Source: a candidate division KSB1 bacterium
Lineage (GTDB): Bacteria > Zhuqueibacterota > Zhuqueibacteria > Thermofontimicrobiales > Thermofontimicrobiaceae
Assembly: GCA_034506395.1 (NCBI GenBank)
Contig: JAPDPQ010000012.1
Span: 62,001-126,000 of the forward strand
DNA: 64,000 bases
Reading direction: 5' to 3'
In this document: positions 54,132 through 63,993 of the stretch, piece by piece
Layout of the letters: each line of letters begins with the position of its first letter
Numbering within the stretch: the first letter of the stretch is position 1
Program-made: the position numbers and the translations under genes
Notes under the pieces: model-generated
What the model saw: only the letters and a program-made list of their open reading frames with translations
The model's database searches: none
Told to the model about the DNA's origin: nothing

Positions 54132-55301
54132 TTATTTGACCAATTGCACGAGTTGATCAACGGCGCGTGTGATGGTCCGATCATCCATGCAAAAGGAGAG
54201 CCGAAAATATTTTTCACGCCCAAACCCTTTGCCGGGTACGACAAGAACTCGCCGCTCCTTTGCCCGTTGAATGAAGGCCAGATCATCGCCGCCTGGGGCT
54301 TTGGGAAACATATAAAAGGTTCCCTCAGGTTTTACGATCTCATACCCAGCCTCGGTCAGACGTTGATAAATGTAATCTCGCTTGCTTTCATAATAACTCA
54401 CCTTAACGGTCGCATGAAGCAATTCGCCGACCGCTAATTGCATCACTGCGGGGGCATTGATGAATCCCAAAATGCGCGTGCTGAAAATTAGCCCATCGAT
54501 CACCTTATTCACGTCATTCATCGCTGGATTAACGGCGATATAGCCAATTCGATCGCCAGGAACTGCCAGCGATTTGGACCAGGAGTAAGCCATAAAGCTG
54601 TTATCGTAGAGCGGAACAATCGATGGCGCTTTTCGGCCGTCAAACACGATCTCTCGGTAAGGTTCATCCGAGATCACATAGATCTCCTTCTGATATTTTT
54701 TCTCTCGGTCTTTCAAAAGCATTACCAGACCCATGAGTGTTTGTTTGTCGTAGACTTTGCCAGTCGGGTTATTGGGGGAGTTGATGATAATGGCTTTGGT
54801 GCGAGGGGTAATTTTGCGATCAAATTCGTCCAAATCCAAATTGAACTGGTCGTCAGTTTCAGCGATTACAACCTTACCTTGCTGATTGTGGATATAAAAA
54901 ATATACTCAGAAAAATATGGTGCAGTGATGATCACTTCATCGCCAGGGTCCATGATGGTTTTGAGAATGACGTTGATTGCGCCTCCAGCACCGCAACTCA
55001 TAATAATATGCTTCATCTCAGCGTTGAGCATATTTTTCTGTCGCAAATATAAAGCGACATTCTCTCGGACGTCTTCAAAACCTGCGTTGGACATGTAGCG
55101 ATGTCGGCCTGATGAGGTATTATTGGCGATTTTTTGGAAGACTCGAAAAAATTCCGGAGGCGGCTCAAGAATTGGGTTCCCCAGGCTCAAATCATATACA
55201 TTTTCGGCGCCGTAAGCCAATTTCATTTCCTTACCAATTTCAAACATGCGCCGAATCCAGGAACTTTGCTCCATCGCTTGACTGATATACTTTGAAATCA
55301 T
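54132..55301 (-). CDS. PLP-dependent aminotransferase, class I/II
   Basis: A 389-residue fold type I aminotransferase. 'SNAGFEDVRENVALYLRQ', 'NSPNNPTGKVY' and 'SYSWSKSLAVPGDRIGY'-like with the Schiff-base Lys in SWSKS are in place, and 'FRLSFCMDD' holds the carboxylate-binding Arg. Likely an aspartate/alanine-type enzyme. GAGGAG overlaps the ispG stop and the ATG lies 4 bases after it, so the two are translationally coupled. Substrate cannot be told from the sequence. Confidence 0.9.
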   Translation of the reverse strand: MISKYISQAMEQSSWIRRMFEIGKEMKLAYGAENVYDLSLGNPILEPPPEFFRVFQKIANNTSSGRHRYMSNAGFEDVRENVALYLRQKNMLNAEMKHIIMSCGAGGAINVILKTIMDPGDEVIITAPYFSEYIFYIHNQQGKVVIAETDDQFNLDLDEFDRKITPRTKAIIINSPNNPTGKVYDKQTLMGLVMLLKDREKKYQKEIYVISDEPYREIVFDGRKAPSIVPLYDNSFMAYSWSKSLAVPGDRIGYIAVNPAMNDVNKVIDGLIFSTRILGFINAPAVMQLAVGELLHATVKVSYYESKRDYIYQRLTEAGYEIVKPEGTFYMFPKAPGGDDLAFIQRAKERRVLVVPGKGFGREKYFRLSFCMDDRTITRAVDQLVQLVK

Positions 55302-55305
55302 TCAC

Positions 55306-56421
55306 TCACTCCTCAAACTGATCGTCATCGGAATCATAATTAGCTATCGCTTTGCACAATTCGTCCAGTATCATTTGATGAGCTATTTTTTTTATTGGTC
55401 TACCATGTACGAAGAGCACTGCCCGCTGCGGTCCACCTGCCACGCCAATGTCCGCTTGCCGTGCTTCTCCCGGGCCGTTGACCATGCACCCCATCACTGC
55501 TACGCGCAAACGCCGGGAGTGATCAGCAAAACGGCGACGCAATTCAGCCACAATGTGCGCGACGTCGATTGAGCTTCGGCCACAGGTAGGGCAGGATACG
55601 ATCTCCATGACCGATCTTCTTAAACGCAGCGCTTGCAGAATCATGCGCCCAGCAAGCACTTCATCCCTCGGATCTCCCGTCAATGCCACACGAATCGTGT
55701 CGCCAATCCCTGATTTCAACAACGCCCCAATGCCAATTGAATTTTTAATGAGCCCCAGGGTGCCAACTCCTGCCTCGGTAATCCCTAAATGAAGTGGATA
55801 ATCGATCTGAGTGGCGATCATCCGATACGCGTCGATCATGGTAGGGACATCCGAGGACTTCAATGAGACCACTAAAGATGCAAATCCCCATCGCTCACAG
55901 CGTTCGATACTTTTCAAGGCACTTGCGACCAGCGCTTCAGCGCAGGGGTGACCATATCGGTTCATCAGCTCCGATTCCAGCGAGCCGGCATTTATGCCAA
56001 TGCGGATCGGGATGTTTCGCTTGCTGGCCTGTTCTAAAATGCAAAATAAATGACGCTGGGTTTTGATGTTGCCGGGATTGATGCGAATTTTGTCTGCACC
56101 GGCTTCAATGGCGAGCAGCGCAAGCCGATGATCGAAGTGGACATCGGCCACCAAGGGGATGCGAATCTGGGCTTTTATTGCAGGAATAGCGCGGGCTGCT
56201 TTTTCATCTGAGATCGCTACTCGAACTATATCACAACCAGCTTGTTCCAATTGTTGGATCTGGGCAACCGTAGCCGCAACATCGCTGGTCTGAGTTCGAG
56301 TCATAGATTGAACCGTGATTGGTGCATCTCCTCCGATCGGAATGCCCCCAACCATAACAATCCGAGAGCGACGCCGAGGCGCAAGTTCATTTGATGACTG
56401 CTGAAAAAATGTGTCGTTCAT
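55306..56421 (-). CDS. ispG: 4-hydroxy-3-methylbut-2-enyl diphosphate synthase IspG
   Basis: About 371 residues, the bacterial single-domain length. 'VGGIPIGGDAPITVQSMT' opens the TIM barrel. The cluster cysteines are in 'SCPTCGRSS' and 'GCMVNGPGEARQADIGVAGG'. IspG performs the penultimate step of the MEP isoprenoid pathway. I prefer ATG 56421, although the AAAGGA before it is unusually close; the frame is open for 26 more codons upstream. First gene of a minus-strand operon. Confidence 0.94.
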   Translation of the reverse strand: MNDTFFQQSSNELAPRRRSRIVMVGGIPIGGDAPITVQSMTRTQTSDVAATVAQIQQLEQAGCDIVRVAISDEKAARAIPAIKAQIRIPLVADVHFDHRLALLAIEAGADKIRINPGNIKTQRHLFCILEQASKRNIPIRIGINAGSLESELMNRYGHPCAEALVASALKSIERCERWGFASLVVSLKSSDVPTMIDAYRMIATQIDYPLHLGITEAGVGTLGLIKNSIGIGALLKSGIGDTIRVALTGDPRDEVLAGRMILQALRLRRSVMEIVSCPTCGRSSIDVAHIVAELRRRFADHSRRLRVAVMGCMVNGPGEARQADIGVAGGPQRAVLFVHGRPIKKIAHQMILDELCKAIANYDSDDDQFEE

Positions 56422-56626
56422 TCCTTTCGGCCGACGGTTATCGGTACGAACTTTTATCAATTGACCCGTCAATATAATAAATCGCACCTTAAAAAGCAAT
56501 GATTATTGTTGGTGACCAACGGTCATCCAGAAGTATCGCTCGAATAATCGCAAGATTAGAGCGATGCACGAACGAAGGTGTAATGGGAAATTCCCGTGAA
56601 AATGTAGGTGAATTGCAGATTGAACC

Positions 56627-57856
56627 TTAGGCCAATTTGGATTGAAGTCGTTGCAGCCGATGATTGAGTCGCCTGAGCTGTTCGATGCTTTCAAGCGAGG
56701 GGTGAAGCTGATCAATAGTTCTGAGGCTTTCCATCGCTCGCTGAACCACCTGGATAGCGCGAGCATAATCCCGCTGGTGATGCTCATAGTATTTGGCCAG
56801 TTCTTCATAAGGCTCGACACGAAACGGCGCTGAATCTATCAACTGTTCCCATAGCGCTATTGCATCCTGCCATTGGCCCAATCGTTTGTAACAATAGCTC
56901 AGCTTCAGACCAATCTCGTTCCTGGAAGCTAAGTCGCTGCACGTCTGCCACAAAGATTGATAGATCGGGATGTTTCTCTGCCATTGAGCGCTATTATCAT
57001 AATAGTGCGCCAGAGTCGTCAGATCGATGACGTGTGGCAATTTTTCGATGGGATGCTCATGGATCTGATTGAGCACTATGGTGAGCGCCACTAATGAAAG
57101 GATGTCCATTTCATTATGATAAAACACCTGTTTCAATGGAGTGGCATCCCGAGTGCGGAGATACTGAAAATAAAGGTGGGGAATCAGGTAAGACGGGACA
57201 TCTTCCTGCCGATAAACTTGAAGGATCTCAGTTTCAATATTGGTAAGGCTGCAATCGATCAACCTTCGCTTCCAGATACGACGGGCGGCATGAAGCAAAT
57301 CAAGATGCTGCGGATCTGACAGCGCACTGGCAATGCGATGATAGACGAAACGATTTTGCAAGAGCGGCCAATCGAAACTTTTGCCATTGAACGAGACGAT
57401 GCCAGTGAAATTGCTCAGCAACTGATTCATGCTCAGCAGCATGGCTGGCTCGTCTGGAAAATCGATCAAAAAAAACTGTTTGATAACAAACTTCCCGTTT
57501 TCAAAAAAACCATAGCCCGCCAAGAAGATATAGGTCCCAGTGCCGCCTGCCAGCCCAGTCGTCTCCGTATCAAAGAACAGCGAACGACTTAGATCGATAT
57601 CCAGCAGCTTCTCATCTTTGCCTGCCAAGTACAAAAAGAAGGATGAAACATCAGTGATCTGGTTTAGCCGCACCGCTCCATGCTGCTGCTGGAGATCGTA
57701 ACTTTTGGTCCGAACGAAGCAGCGTCCTCGGCTGTTTCCGATTAACTCACCATCGATGATAGCATCAATGCCAACCTGGTCTGAAACTGGCTGCTTGGGA
57801 GTGGTTCGAGGCTGTTGAATCTGCTCGATGAAACGAAGTCGTTCTCTGATGTTCAT
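56627..57856 (-). CDS. YprB-like RNase H-fold exonuclease with C-terminal TPR
   Basis: About 409 residues. 'LFFDTETTGLAGGTGT' and 'YHNEMDILSL' give the acidic residues of the DnaQ/RNase H-like YprB family (PF13482), with a central 'SFNGKSFDWPLL'. The C-terminal third contains TPR-like helices ('QWQRNIPIYQSLW', 'QWQDAIALWEQLID', 'ARAIQVVQRAM'). It is predicted to cut RNA or DNA 3' ends; the biological role is unknown. Start at ATG 57856 without a clear ribosome site. About 200 bases upstream of ispG on the same strand. Confidence 0.82.
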   Translation of the reverse strand: MNIRERLRFIEQIQQPRTTPKQPVSDQVGIDAIIDGELIGNSRGRCFVRTKSYDLQQQHGAVRLNQITDVSSFFLYLAGKDEKLLDIDLSRSLFFDTETTGLAGGTGTYIFLAGYGFFENGKFVIKQFFLIDFPDEPAMLLSMNQLLSNFTGIVSFNGKSFDWPLLQNRFVYHRIASALSDPQHLDLLHAARRIWKRRLIDCSLTNIETEILQVYRQEDVPSYLIPHLYFQYLRTRDATPLKQVFYHNEMDILSLVALTIVLNQIHEHPIEKLPHVIDLTTLAHYYDNSAQWQRNIPIYQSLWQTCSDLASRNEIGLKLSYCYKRLGQWQDAIALWEQLIDSAPFRVEPYEELAKYYEHHQRDYARAIQVVQRAMESLRTIDQLHPSLESIEQLRRLNHRLQRLQSKLA

Positions 57857-58431
57857 AACCAAAATTCGTCGTTGAGATGAAAATTCGTGCTATTACACTT
57901 CTCAGATAATATTGAGTTCCAACAGCCGATCAGTTGGGTTCTCTTCCTGAGCCCGCATCTTTTCGATCGCGAAAAGCCGAAAATGTGATGCGTTGGGTGA
58001 CTCCGAAAATCGTCATTGTCATGGCAAATTTGAAGGATAGTGAATGGATAATTTTTTTGCTTAATAAAAATTCATAAATAAACATTGACTCTAATCGAAA
58101 AATTTGTATCTTATTGGGACTGAACTTGTGATCATGTGATAAGTTCTAAATTTTTGGAGTTAGATGAAGCGCAACGAATAAATTCCAGCCCAAATTTTTG
58201 AGATAGATTATTTCTGTTCGAAGGCGATGGTGAAGGCAATAAGCTTTAACTATCTGCCAAATCTCATAACTGTGACTTAAAATCATCCTGCCTACCATCG
58301 GTTGACAGATAGTTCTGCCATCCTCAGGATAGGGTAGTTGCTTTTTCGGATAGCTAATAGAGCGATGTGAAAAAAATTTTGTGATGAAGAAAAAAAAGGG
58401 CTGTAACGGATCATTACAGCCCACAGAAAAG
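57857..58431. other. Intergenic region between the YprB gene and tRNA-Ala
   Basis: About 575 bases. It has a weak plus-strand promoter-like pair, TTGACT (58085-58090) and TATCTT (58107-58112). An inverted repeat AACTATCTG (58248-58256)/CAGATAGTT (58306-58314) follows. No coding sequence is credible. The tRNA terminator occupies the right end. Confidence 0.4.
58390..58422 (-). terminator. Terminator of the tRNA-Ala gene
   Basis: A perfect 9-base stem, GGGCTGTAA (58398-58406) and TTACAGCCC (58414-58422), with a 7-base loop. On the minus strand it is followed by a long U run (complement of the A tract 58390-58397). It lies 10 bases after the tRNA. Confidence 0.9.
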
Positions 58432-58504
58432 TGGAGCTAAGGAGAGTCGAACTCCTGACCTCTTGACTGCCAGTCAAGCGCTCTCCCAGCTGAGCTATAG
58501 CCCC
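58432..58504 (-). tRNA. tRNA-Ala (anticodon GGC)
   Basis: A 73-base cloverleaf on the minus strand. The acceptor GGGGCTA pairs with TAGCTCC. The anticodon arm has stem CTTGA/TCAAG with a seven-base loop CTGGCAG, giving GGC. The D arm (AGCTCAGCTGGGAGAGC) and T arm (GTTCGACTC) are standard. CCA is not encoded: after the discriminator A comes CTT. Confidence 0.95.
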
Positions 58505-58723
58505 ATTCATTTGACGGCCTAATTATAAGAATATTTTTCCAAAAAGTCAAGTTATTTTTTTGCAGGATCGCAGTTGCTAATTCGATGCAGAGCAGTTAGA
58601 ACACTGATGAGGCTTTCGCAACAGGAGATTTTTCGATGCTTAATTCGCGATCTAAATCCGCAGGCATGACAGCTTGAAACGTTTTCATAATTTGGGGACA
58701 AACACCAAACATCAACACGATCA

Positions 58724-59929
58724 ATGGCCCGAATTATTTTACATCTGGACATGGATGCATTTTTCGCCGCGATCGAGGAACTGGATCACCCGAGCTATCG
58801 AGGTCATCCCGTGGTAGTTGGTGCAGATCCAAAGGGTGGGAAAGGCCGCGGAGTCGTTTCGACCTGCAATTATGAAGCGCGAAAATATGGGATTCATTCG
58901 GCGATGCCGATTTCGCAAGCTTACCAGCGATGCCCTTTTGCTATCTATGTTCGACCTCGAATGGATCGGTATATTCAATGCTCCAGAGAGCTATTTGCTT
59001 TGCTTGAGGAATTTAGTCCTAAAGTTGAACCGATCAGTATTGATGAGGCGTTTTTGGACATTACTGGATGTACTCGTTTATTGGGACCACCTGAAGAAAT
59101 TGCGCGGAAGATCAAAACTCGCATTCGGGAACGCCTCCATTTGACAGCCTCTATTGGCATTGCGCCAAACAAATTCGTCGCCAAAATCGCCTCTGACCTC
59201 AAAAAGCCAGATGGGTTGGTGATCGTTCCACCAGAGAAGCTATTAGAGTTTTTGCATCCACTGCCGATATCGAAGATGTGGGGTGTTGGGAAGAAAAGCG
59301 AGGTGAAATTGCAGGCGATGGGAATCCATACCATCGGCGATTTAGCCCGGCTCTCTCAAGAAGAAGTGATCAAAAAGTTCGGGAAAAATGGTCTCCATTT
59401 CTGGTTACTGGCAAATGGTATCGATGATCGGGAAGTGGAGCTCGATCATGAGGTGAAGTCGGTCAGCTTAGAAAATACTTTTGATCAGGATGTGGCTGAT
59501 GAACAATGCATTCGTGATACAATTTTATCATTAGCAGACAATGTGAGTCGCATTCTGCGTCAGAAACAATTGAAAGGGAAGACGGTCACGCTGAAAATTC
59601 GGCTCGAAGATTTTTCAACTTTTACACGATCCCATAGCTATGGCAGTTTTTTTGATTCATCCCAGATTATTGGCCAAACCAGCCTCAATTTATATCGCAA
59701 TTTTGACCGTGGCAAGAAAAAAGTGCGCCTTTTGGGGATCGCAGTTTCCAATCTCAATACTCAACAAAAAGAGCAATTGAGCTTATTTGATGAGATTAAT
59801 CCTCAGCAGGAGAAAATCGATCGCGTGATTGATTTGGTTCAAAATAAATTCGGCCCCGATTTGATCAAAAAAGCTAGCTTATTAGACCAGCATAGTCGTC
59901 GAATCGGAACAGCCGATCATGAGAAGTGA
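58724..59929 (+). CDS. dinB: DNA polymerase IV
   Basis: A 401-residue Y-family translesion polymerase. D9 and D11 in 'HLDMDAFF' and the 'SIDEAFLDITG' motif form the catalytic site. 'SIGIAPNKFVAKIASDLKKP' and 'MWGVGKKSEVKL' (HhH) follow, and a clamp-binding motif QLSLF lies near the C-terminus. No ribosome site is evident before the ATG. It is followed 8 bases later by the mannosidase gene. Confidence 0.95.
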   Translation: MARIILHLDMDAFFAAIEELDHPSYRGHPVVVGADPKGGKGRGVVSTCNYEARKYGIHSAMPISQAYQRCPFAIYVRPRMDRYIQCSRELFALLEEFSPKVEPISIDEAFLDITGCTRLLGPPEEIARKIKTRIRERLHLTASIGIAPNKFVAKIASDLKKPDGLVIVPPEKLLEFLHPLPISKMWGVGKKSEVKLQAMGIHTIGDLARLSQEEVIKKFGKNGLHFWLLANGIDDREVELDHEVKSVSLENTFDQDVADEQCIRDTILSLADNVSRILRQKQLKGKTVTLKIRLEDFSTFTRSHSYGSFFDSSQIIGQTSLNLYRNFDRGKKKVRLLGIAVSNLNTQQKEQLSLFDEINPQQEKIDRVIDLVQNKFGPDLIKKASLLDQHSRRIGTADHEK

Positions 59930-59937
59930 GGTAGGGA

Positions 59938-62900
59938 ATGAAATTTTTATCGAATCGGTTCACTAAGACCCAACTGAATATTGTCCAGCAACGCATTGAA
60001 CAAGCCATTTATCAACCGATCTCTGAGTTGAAAATTACTGCTTGGCGCACCAAAGAGCCAGTGCCATTCGAACAGCGTACTTCAGGAGAGAAGCTCAATC
60101 TGGCCATTGGGGATCGCTGGGGCGAGTTATTCGACTGTGCCTGGTTCTGTTTTGAAGGGATCGTCCCCGAGAGCGCCGCGGGACAGCGGGTGGTATTACA
60201 AATCGACTTGAACGGCGAGGCATTAGTAGTAGATGCCGAAGGAAATCCGCAGCAGTGCTTGACCCCGATTAGCTCAATTTTTGATCGGACTTTGGGTCTG
60301 CCTGGCAAAACAATTGTACCGTTTTCCGATTGCGCTCGAGGCGGTGAAACAGTGCTTCTCTGGGCTGATGTGGGCAATAATGACTTGTTTGGATCGCTGC
60401 AAAACGAGGGTCGTATTCGAAAAGCCCACATTGCCATCTGCCATGAGGAATTGCGAATGCTTTATTACGATTATGAGGTGCTCCACAATCTTCTTCATCA
60501 ACTGCCAGAGGATTCGGCACGACATCAGCGGATTTTATATGCATTATATCGATCCGCCACCCATTTGAATCACTTTACAGATGACGAAGCAAAGCGCGCT
60601 CGGGCAGAGTTAGCACCAGAGCTGAGCAAGCGAAATGGAGATGCTTCGCTTCTGGTAAGTGCCATCGGCCATGCCCATTTGGATCTGGCCTGGCTCTGGC
60701 CGATTCGTGAGACGATTCGCAAAGGCGCACGGACCTTTTCGAACGTGTTAATGTTGATGGAAAAGTACCCCGATTTCAAGTTCGGTGCCAGCCAGGCACA
60801 GCTTTATCAGTGGATGAAAGAAAGGTATCCCAGCCTGTATCAACGATTGCAGCAACGGGTGAAAGAAGGTCGCTGGGATCTCCCAGGCGTTACCTGGGTT
60901 GAGCCCGATACCAACCTAATTGGCGGCGAATCTCTGATTCGACAATTTCTCTACGGATACCAATTCTTTCGGGAGGAATTTGCTCAGGATATTCCAGTTC
61001 TATTCCTACCCGATTCGTTTGGCTATACCGCCGCATTGCCTCAGATTATGCATCAATGCGGCGTTCGCTATTTTGTGACTATTAAACTATCTTGGGACCG
61101 GTTCAATACCTATCCCCATCATTCGTTCATCTGGCAGGGCATCGATGGTTCGGAAGTGCTCGTGCACATGCCCCCCGAAGGGACATATAATAGCTCGGCC
61201 AGTCCCCAGGCAGTGAAAGCTGCTGAAGCCAGCTATCTGGATAAGGCGGTATCAGAAAACTGTCTCATGATCTACGGCATCGGTGACGGTGGCGGCGGGC
61301 CTGGTGTTGAACATCTGGAACGATTGGCCAGGATGAAGAACCTCGAGGGGATCGCTCCAGTTATCCAGGAAAAAGTGGCATCGTTTTTCCAGCGACTTGA
61401 GTTGGATCATGAAAAATTGGAGCGCTGGGTAGGCGAACTTTATCTGGGGATGCATCAGGGCACTTACACCACCCAGGCGCGCAATAAACGGTACAATCGA
61501 CAACTCGAGCTGTCATTGCGCTCCCTAGAATTTTTGGGGGTGCTGGCGAAAGTTATGGCTGGGGCGGATTATCCCAGCCAAAAGATTGAATCGATCTGGA
61601 AAGAGTTGCTGCTCTACCAATTCCACGATATATTACCGGGTTCATCGATCACTCGAGTCTATGATGAATGTTTGAAAAGATATGAAATTTTGACGGATCA
61701 AGTTAAAGAACTTCACAATCAATTTTTAAATGAGCTGATCGGCAGGATTGGAGGAACGGGTGCGAAACAGCCAATTTTGCTCATCAATCCACTCAGTTGG
61801 GAGCGAAGCGAGTGGATTAAAATAGGTGATCGCTGGTATTGTCCCAAAATTCCGTCTATGGGATACAAAGTGATCGACGCTGCAGATGCAAAAGTTGAAT
61901 TTCCTGAGGTGATTGCCACGCCTCTGCGTCTGGAGAACGAATTTCTTCAGGCAAATTGGGACGAAGAGGGGAATCTTATTTCGATTTACGATAAGCAGCT
62001 TCGGCGCTCGGTGCTTCAACCAGGTGCGCTCGGTAATGAATTGACGATTTACGAAGATGATGGGGATGCTTGGGATTTTTCGGTCGATTATCGCTATCGA
62101 ATTGCTGGACGATTTTTGCTTCAATCAAGCGAAGCCTGGATCGATGGTCCGCAGGCCATCCTTCGACAGGTGAGGCGTTTCGGCAATTCTACCCTCATTC
62201 AGACCATAAAGCTAACCGCTAATAGTCGACGCGTGGATTTTGAGACCGAAGTGGATTGGTATGAACAACATCGCATGTTGCGCACATCTTTTCCCCTTAA
62301 CGTTCTGGCTCGCCAATCAGTGAGTGAAATACAATTCGGGCATCTCGCGCGTCCCACCCATCGAAATACCTCCTGGGAGGCCGCAAAATTTGAGATCTGC
62401 GCCCATAAGTGGATTGATCTGTCACAACCAGATTATGGCGTGGCATTGCTGAATGATTGCAAATATGGTCATCATGTTTGTGACAATGTGCTGGATATCA
62501 ATTTGCTCAGAAGTCCGACTTACCCAGATCCAGAGGCGGACCAGGGCAAGCATCGCTTCACCTATTCGCTGTTTCCTCATCCTGGGGATCATTTGATCGG
62601 CGGGGTGATTAAGGCTGGGTATGAACTCAACGCTCCCTTGGAGTGGTTAGCTATTCATCCCCAGACGCCGTCCAAAGCGTTTCTTCCCGAGCTCTCGTTC
62701 ATTACTGTGGACATCCCCAATGTGATTGTCGAAACGATCAAGCCAGCAGAGGATGGGGCAGGTATCATCTTGAGGCTCTATGAAGCCTATGGCATGGCCA
62801 ATTCTGCGATACTACACTTTGCTTTCCCCGTTCGATCTGCCCATTTAACGGATCTGTTAGAACGAAATTTGGCTTTAATACCAAGCCAGAACAGTGGCTT

Positions 62901-62955
62901 TGAGGTCAGTTTTCGGCCACTCGAGATAAAGACTATTCGATTGGAACTCGGTTAA
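59938..62955 (+). CDS. Alpha-mannosidase, GH38 family
   Basis: A 1005-residue GH38 enzyme. 'GHAHLDLAWLWP' carries the zinc-binding HxD motif, and 'FLPDSFGYTAALPQI' carries the nucleophile Asp. An N-terminal beta domain precedes them, and the family's middle and C-terminal beta domains ('NELTIYEDDGDAWDF', 'GVALLNDCKYGHHV') are present. It removes alpha-mannose from oligosaccharides. No signal peptide, so it acts in the cytoplasm on imported glycans. It begins 8 bases after dinB, an unlikely functional partner; the pairing is probably only co-transcription. Confidence 0.92.
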   Translation: MKFLSNRFTKTQLNIVQQRIEQAIYQPISELKITAWRTKEPVPFEQRTSGEKLNLAIGDRWGELFDCAWFCFEGIVPESAAGQRVVLQIDLNGEALVVDAEGNPQQCLTPISSIFDRTLGLPGKTIVPFSDCARGGETVLLWADVGNNDLFGSLQNEGRIRKAHIAICHEELRMLYYDYEVLHNLLHQLPEDSARHQRILYALYRSATHLNHFTDDEAKRARAELAPELSKRNGDASLLVSAIGHAHLDLAWLWPIRETIRKGARTFSNVLMLMEKYPDFKFGASQAQLYQWMKERYPSLYQRLQQRVKEGRWDLPGVTWVEPDTNLIGGESLIRQFLYGYQFFREEFAQDIPVLFLPDSFGYTAALPQIMHQCGVRYFVTIKLSWDRFNTYPHHSFIWQGIDGSEVLVHMPPEGTYNSSASPQAVKAAEASYLDKAVSENCLMIYGIGDGGGGPGVEHLERLARMKNLEGIAPVIQEKVASFFQRLELDHEKLERWVGELYLGMHQGTYTTQARNKRYNRQLELSLRSLEFLGVLAKVMAGADYPSQKIESIWKELLLYQFHDILPGSSITRVYDECLKRYEILTDQVKELHNQFLNELIGRIGGTGAKQPILLINPLSWERSEWIKIGDRWYCPKIPSMGYKVIDAADAKVEFPEVIATPLRLENEFLQANWDEEGNLISIYDKQLRRSVLQPGALGNELTIYEDDGDAWDFSVDYRYRIAGRFLLQSSEAWIDGPQAILRQVRRFGNSTLIQTIKLTANSRRVDFETEVDWYEQHRMLRTSFPLNVLARQSVSEIQFGHLARPTHRNTSWEAAKFEICAHKWIDLSQPDYGVALLNDCKYGHHVCDNVLDINLLRSPTYPDPEADQGKHRFTYSLFPHPGDHLIGGVIKAGYELNAPLEWLAIHPQTPSKAFLPELSFITVDIPNVIVETIKPAEDGAGIILRLYEAYGMANSAILHFAFPVRSAHLTDLLERNLALIPSQNSGFEVSFRPLEIKTIRLELG

Positions 62956-63207
62956 TTTGTCACCCGAAGCATATCACCAGTGTTCACGTGTAGAAAAACG
63001 GTATCGATTCGAATTTAGCGCCTTTGGCTCGGGGAGAGGTAGGCTGACGCAATGAAAAATCGGCAAGTAGAAGATTCATAGAAAGGAAGCAAGCAAAGAA
63101 CATGCATTTGTCCCCCTGCAAATCCACGATTTTTCGGGCAAAGAAATCAGTAAAAGATCATATATCTGGCAGAGGATTACACTATTCAACATGAGGAGGA
63201 ACCAATA

Positions 63208-63993
63208 ATGAGAACCCCGTTGCAATCCATTGACATCATCTCGATTTACACTCGCCAGGGGCAGCGGATTTTGCTACCAGAGCCGCTATGCCAGTGCACA
63301 CCAGATATGTACACCGCTTTGCGTGGGATTGCTCGTGATCTCAAGCAATTGGGAGGAGAATTGGTGCTCTCAGATCTGTTTCGCACCTACGAGATGCAGC
63401 TGCAAGCACATCTCGACTATGTCACAGGGAAAAAGCCTGCGTATAGCCCGCCGCCAGGGGGAAGTTTGCACGAGGCAGGTCGTGCATTTGACCTGTCATT
63501 GGAGGATATCCGAATTCCGCTCAAGAAATTTTGGGAGATCGCAGCCAGTTGGGGCGTTGTTCCGATCATCAGCCAGCCCAAGCCAAGCATGGAGGAGGCT
63601 TGGCATTTCGAGAGAAGAGGAAGCCATTTGTTGGTCTACGATTATTATAAAAACGGGAAGGCGAATAATTTTTCTCCCTACCGCGCAATGGCCATCTCAT
63701 GCATCTTAGCAATCGGCGTGTCAGTGGACGATTTTGCAGGGCAACAGGATGCTGCTTATTTGCAAAGCTGTCTAATTCGCCTGGGCGCTGAGCTGGGAAA
63801 TATCGATGGCCAAATTGGCATGCGGACCCGAGCAGCTCTGGAAGCGCTCGGGATCGGAGGGAATAGTTTGGCTGATTGGATTATCCAGGCGGAGGATCGA
63901 CTCCAGCAATTGTTTCCTGATGAATTCAGCATCCGCGTTGAGAGCGAGGAACGGGCAATAGATTACACTACGCCCACCCATATTGATCAATAA
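63208..63993 (+). CDS. M15-type peptidoglycan peptidase with C-terminal PG-binding domain
   Basis: A 261-residue protein. The M15 (VanY/endolysin-like) zinc site is seen as SLHEAGRAFD (H88, D95) and EEAWHF (E130 catalytic, H133). A C-terminal peptidoglycan-binding fold follows at about 183-215 ('YLQSCLIRLGAELGNIDGQIGMRTRAALE'). It should cut D,D- or L,D-peptide bonds in murein. GAGGAGG precedes the ATG. There is no signal peptide, as in the amidase at 5031-5693. Confidence 0.85.
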   Translation: MRTPLQSIDIISIYTRQGQRILLPEPLCQCTPDMYTALRGIARDLKQLGGELVLSDLFRTYEMQLQAHLDYVTGKKPAYSPPPGGSLHEAGRAFDLSLEDIRIPLKKFWEIAASWGVVPIISQPKPSMEEAWHFERRGSHLLVYDYYKNGKANNFSPYRAMAISCILAIGVSVDDFAGQQDAAYLQSCLIRLGAELGNIDGQIGMRTRAALEALGIGGNSLADWIIQAEDRLQQLFPDEFSIRVESEERAIDYTTPTHIDQ

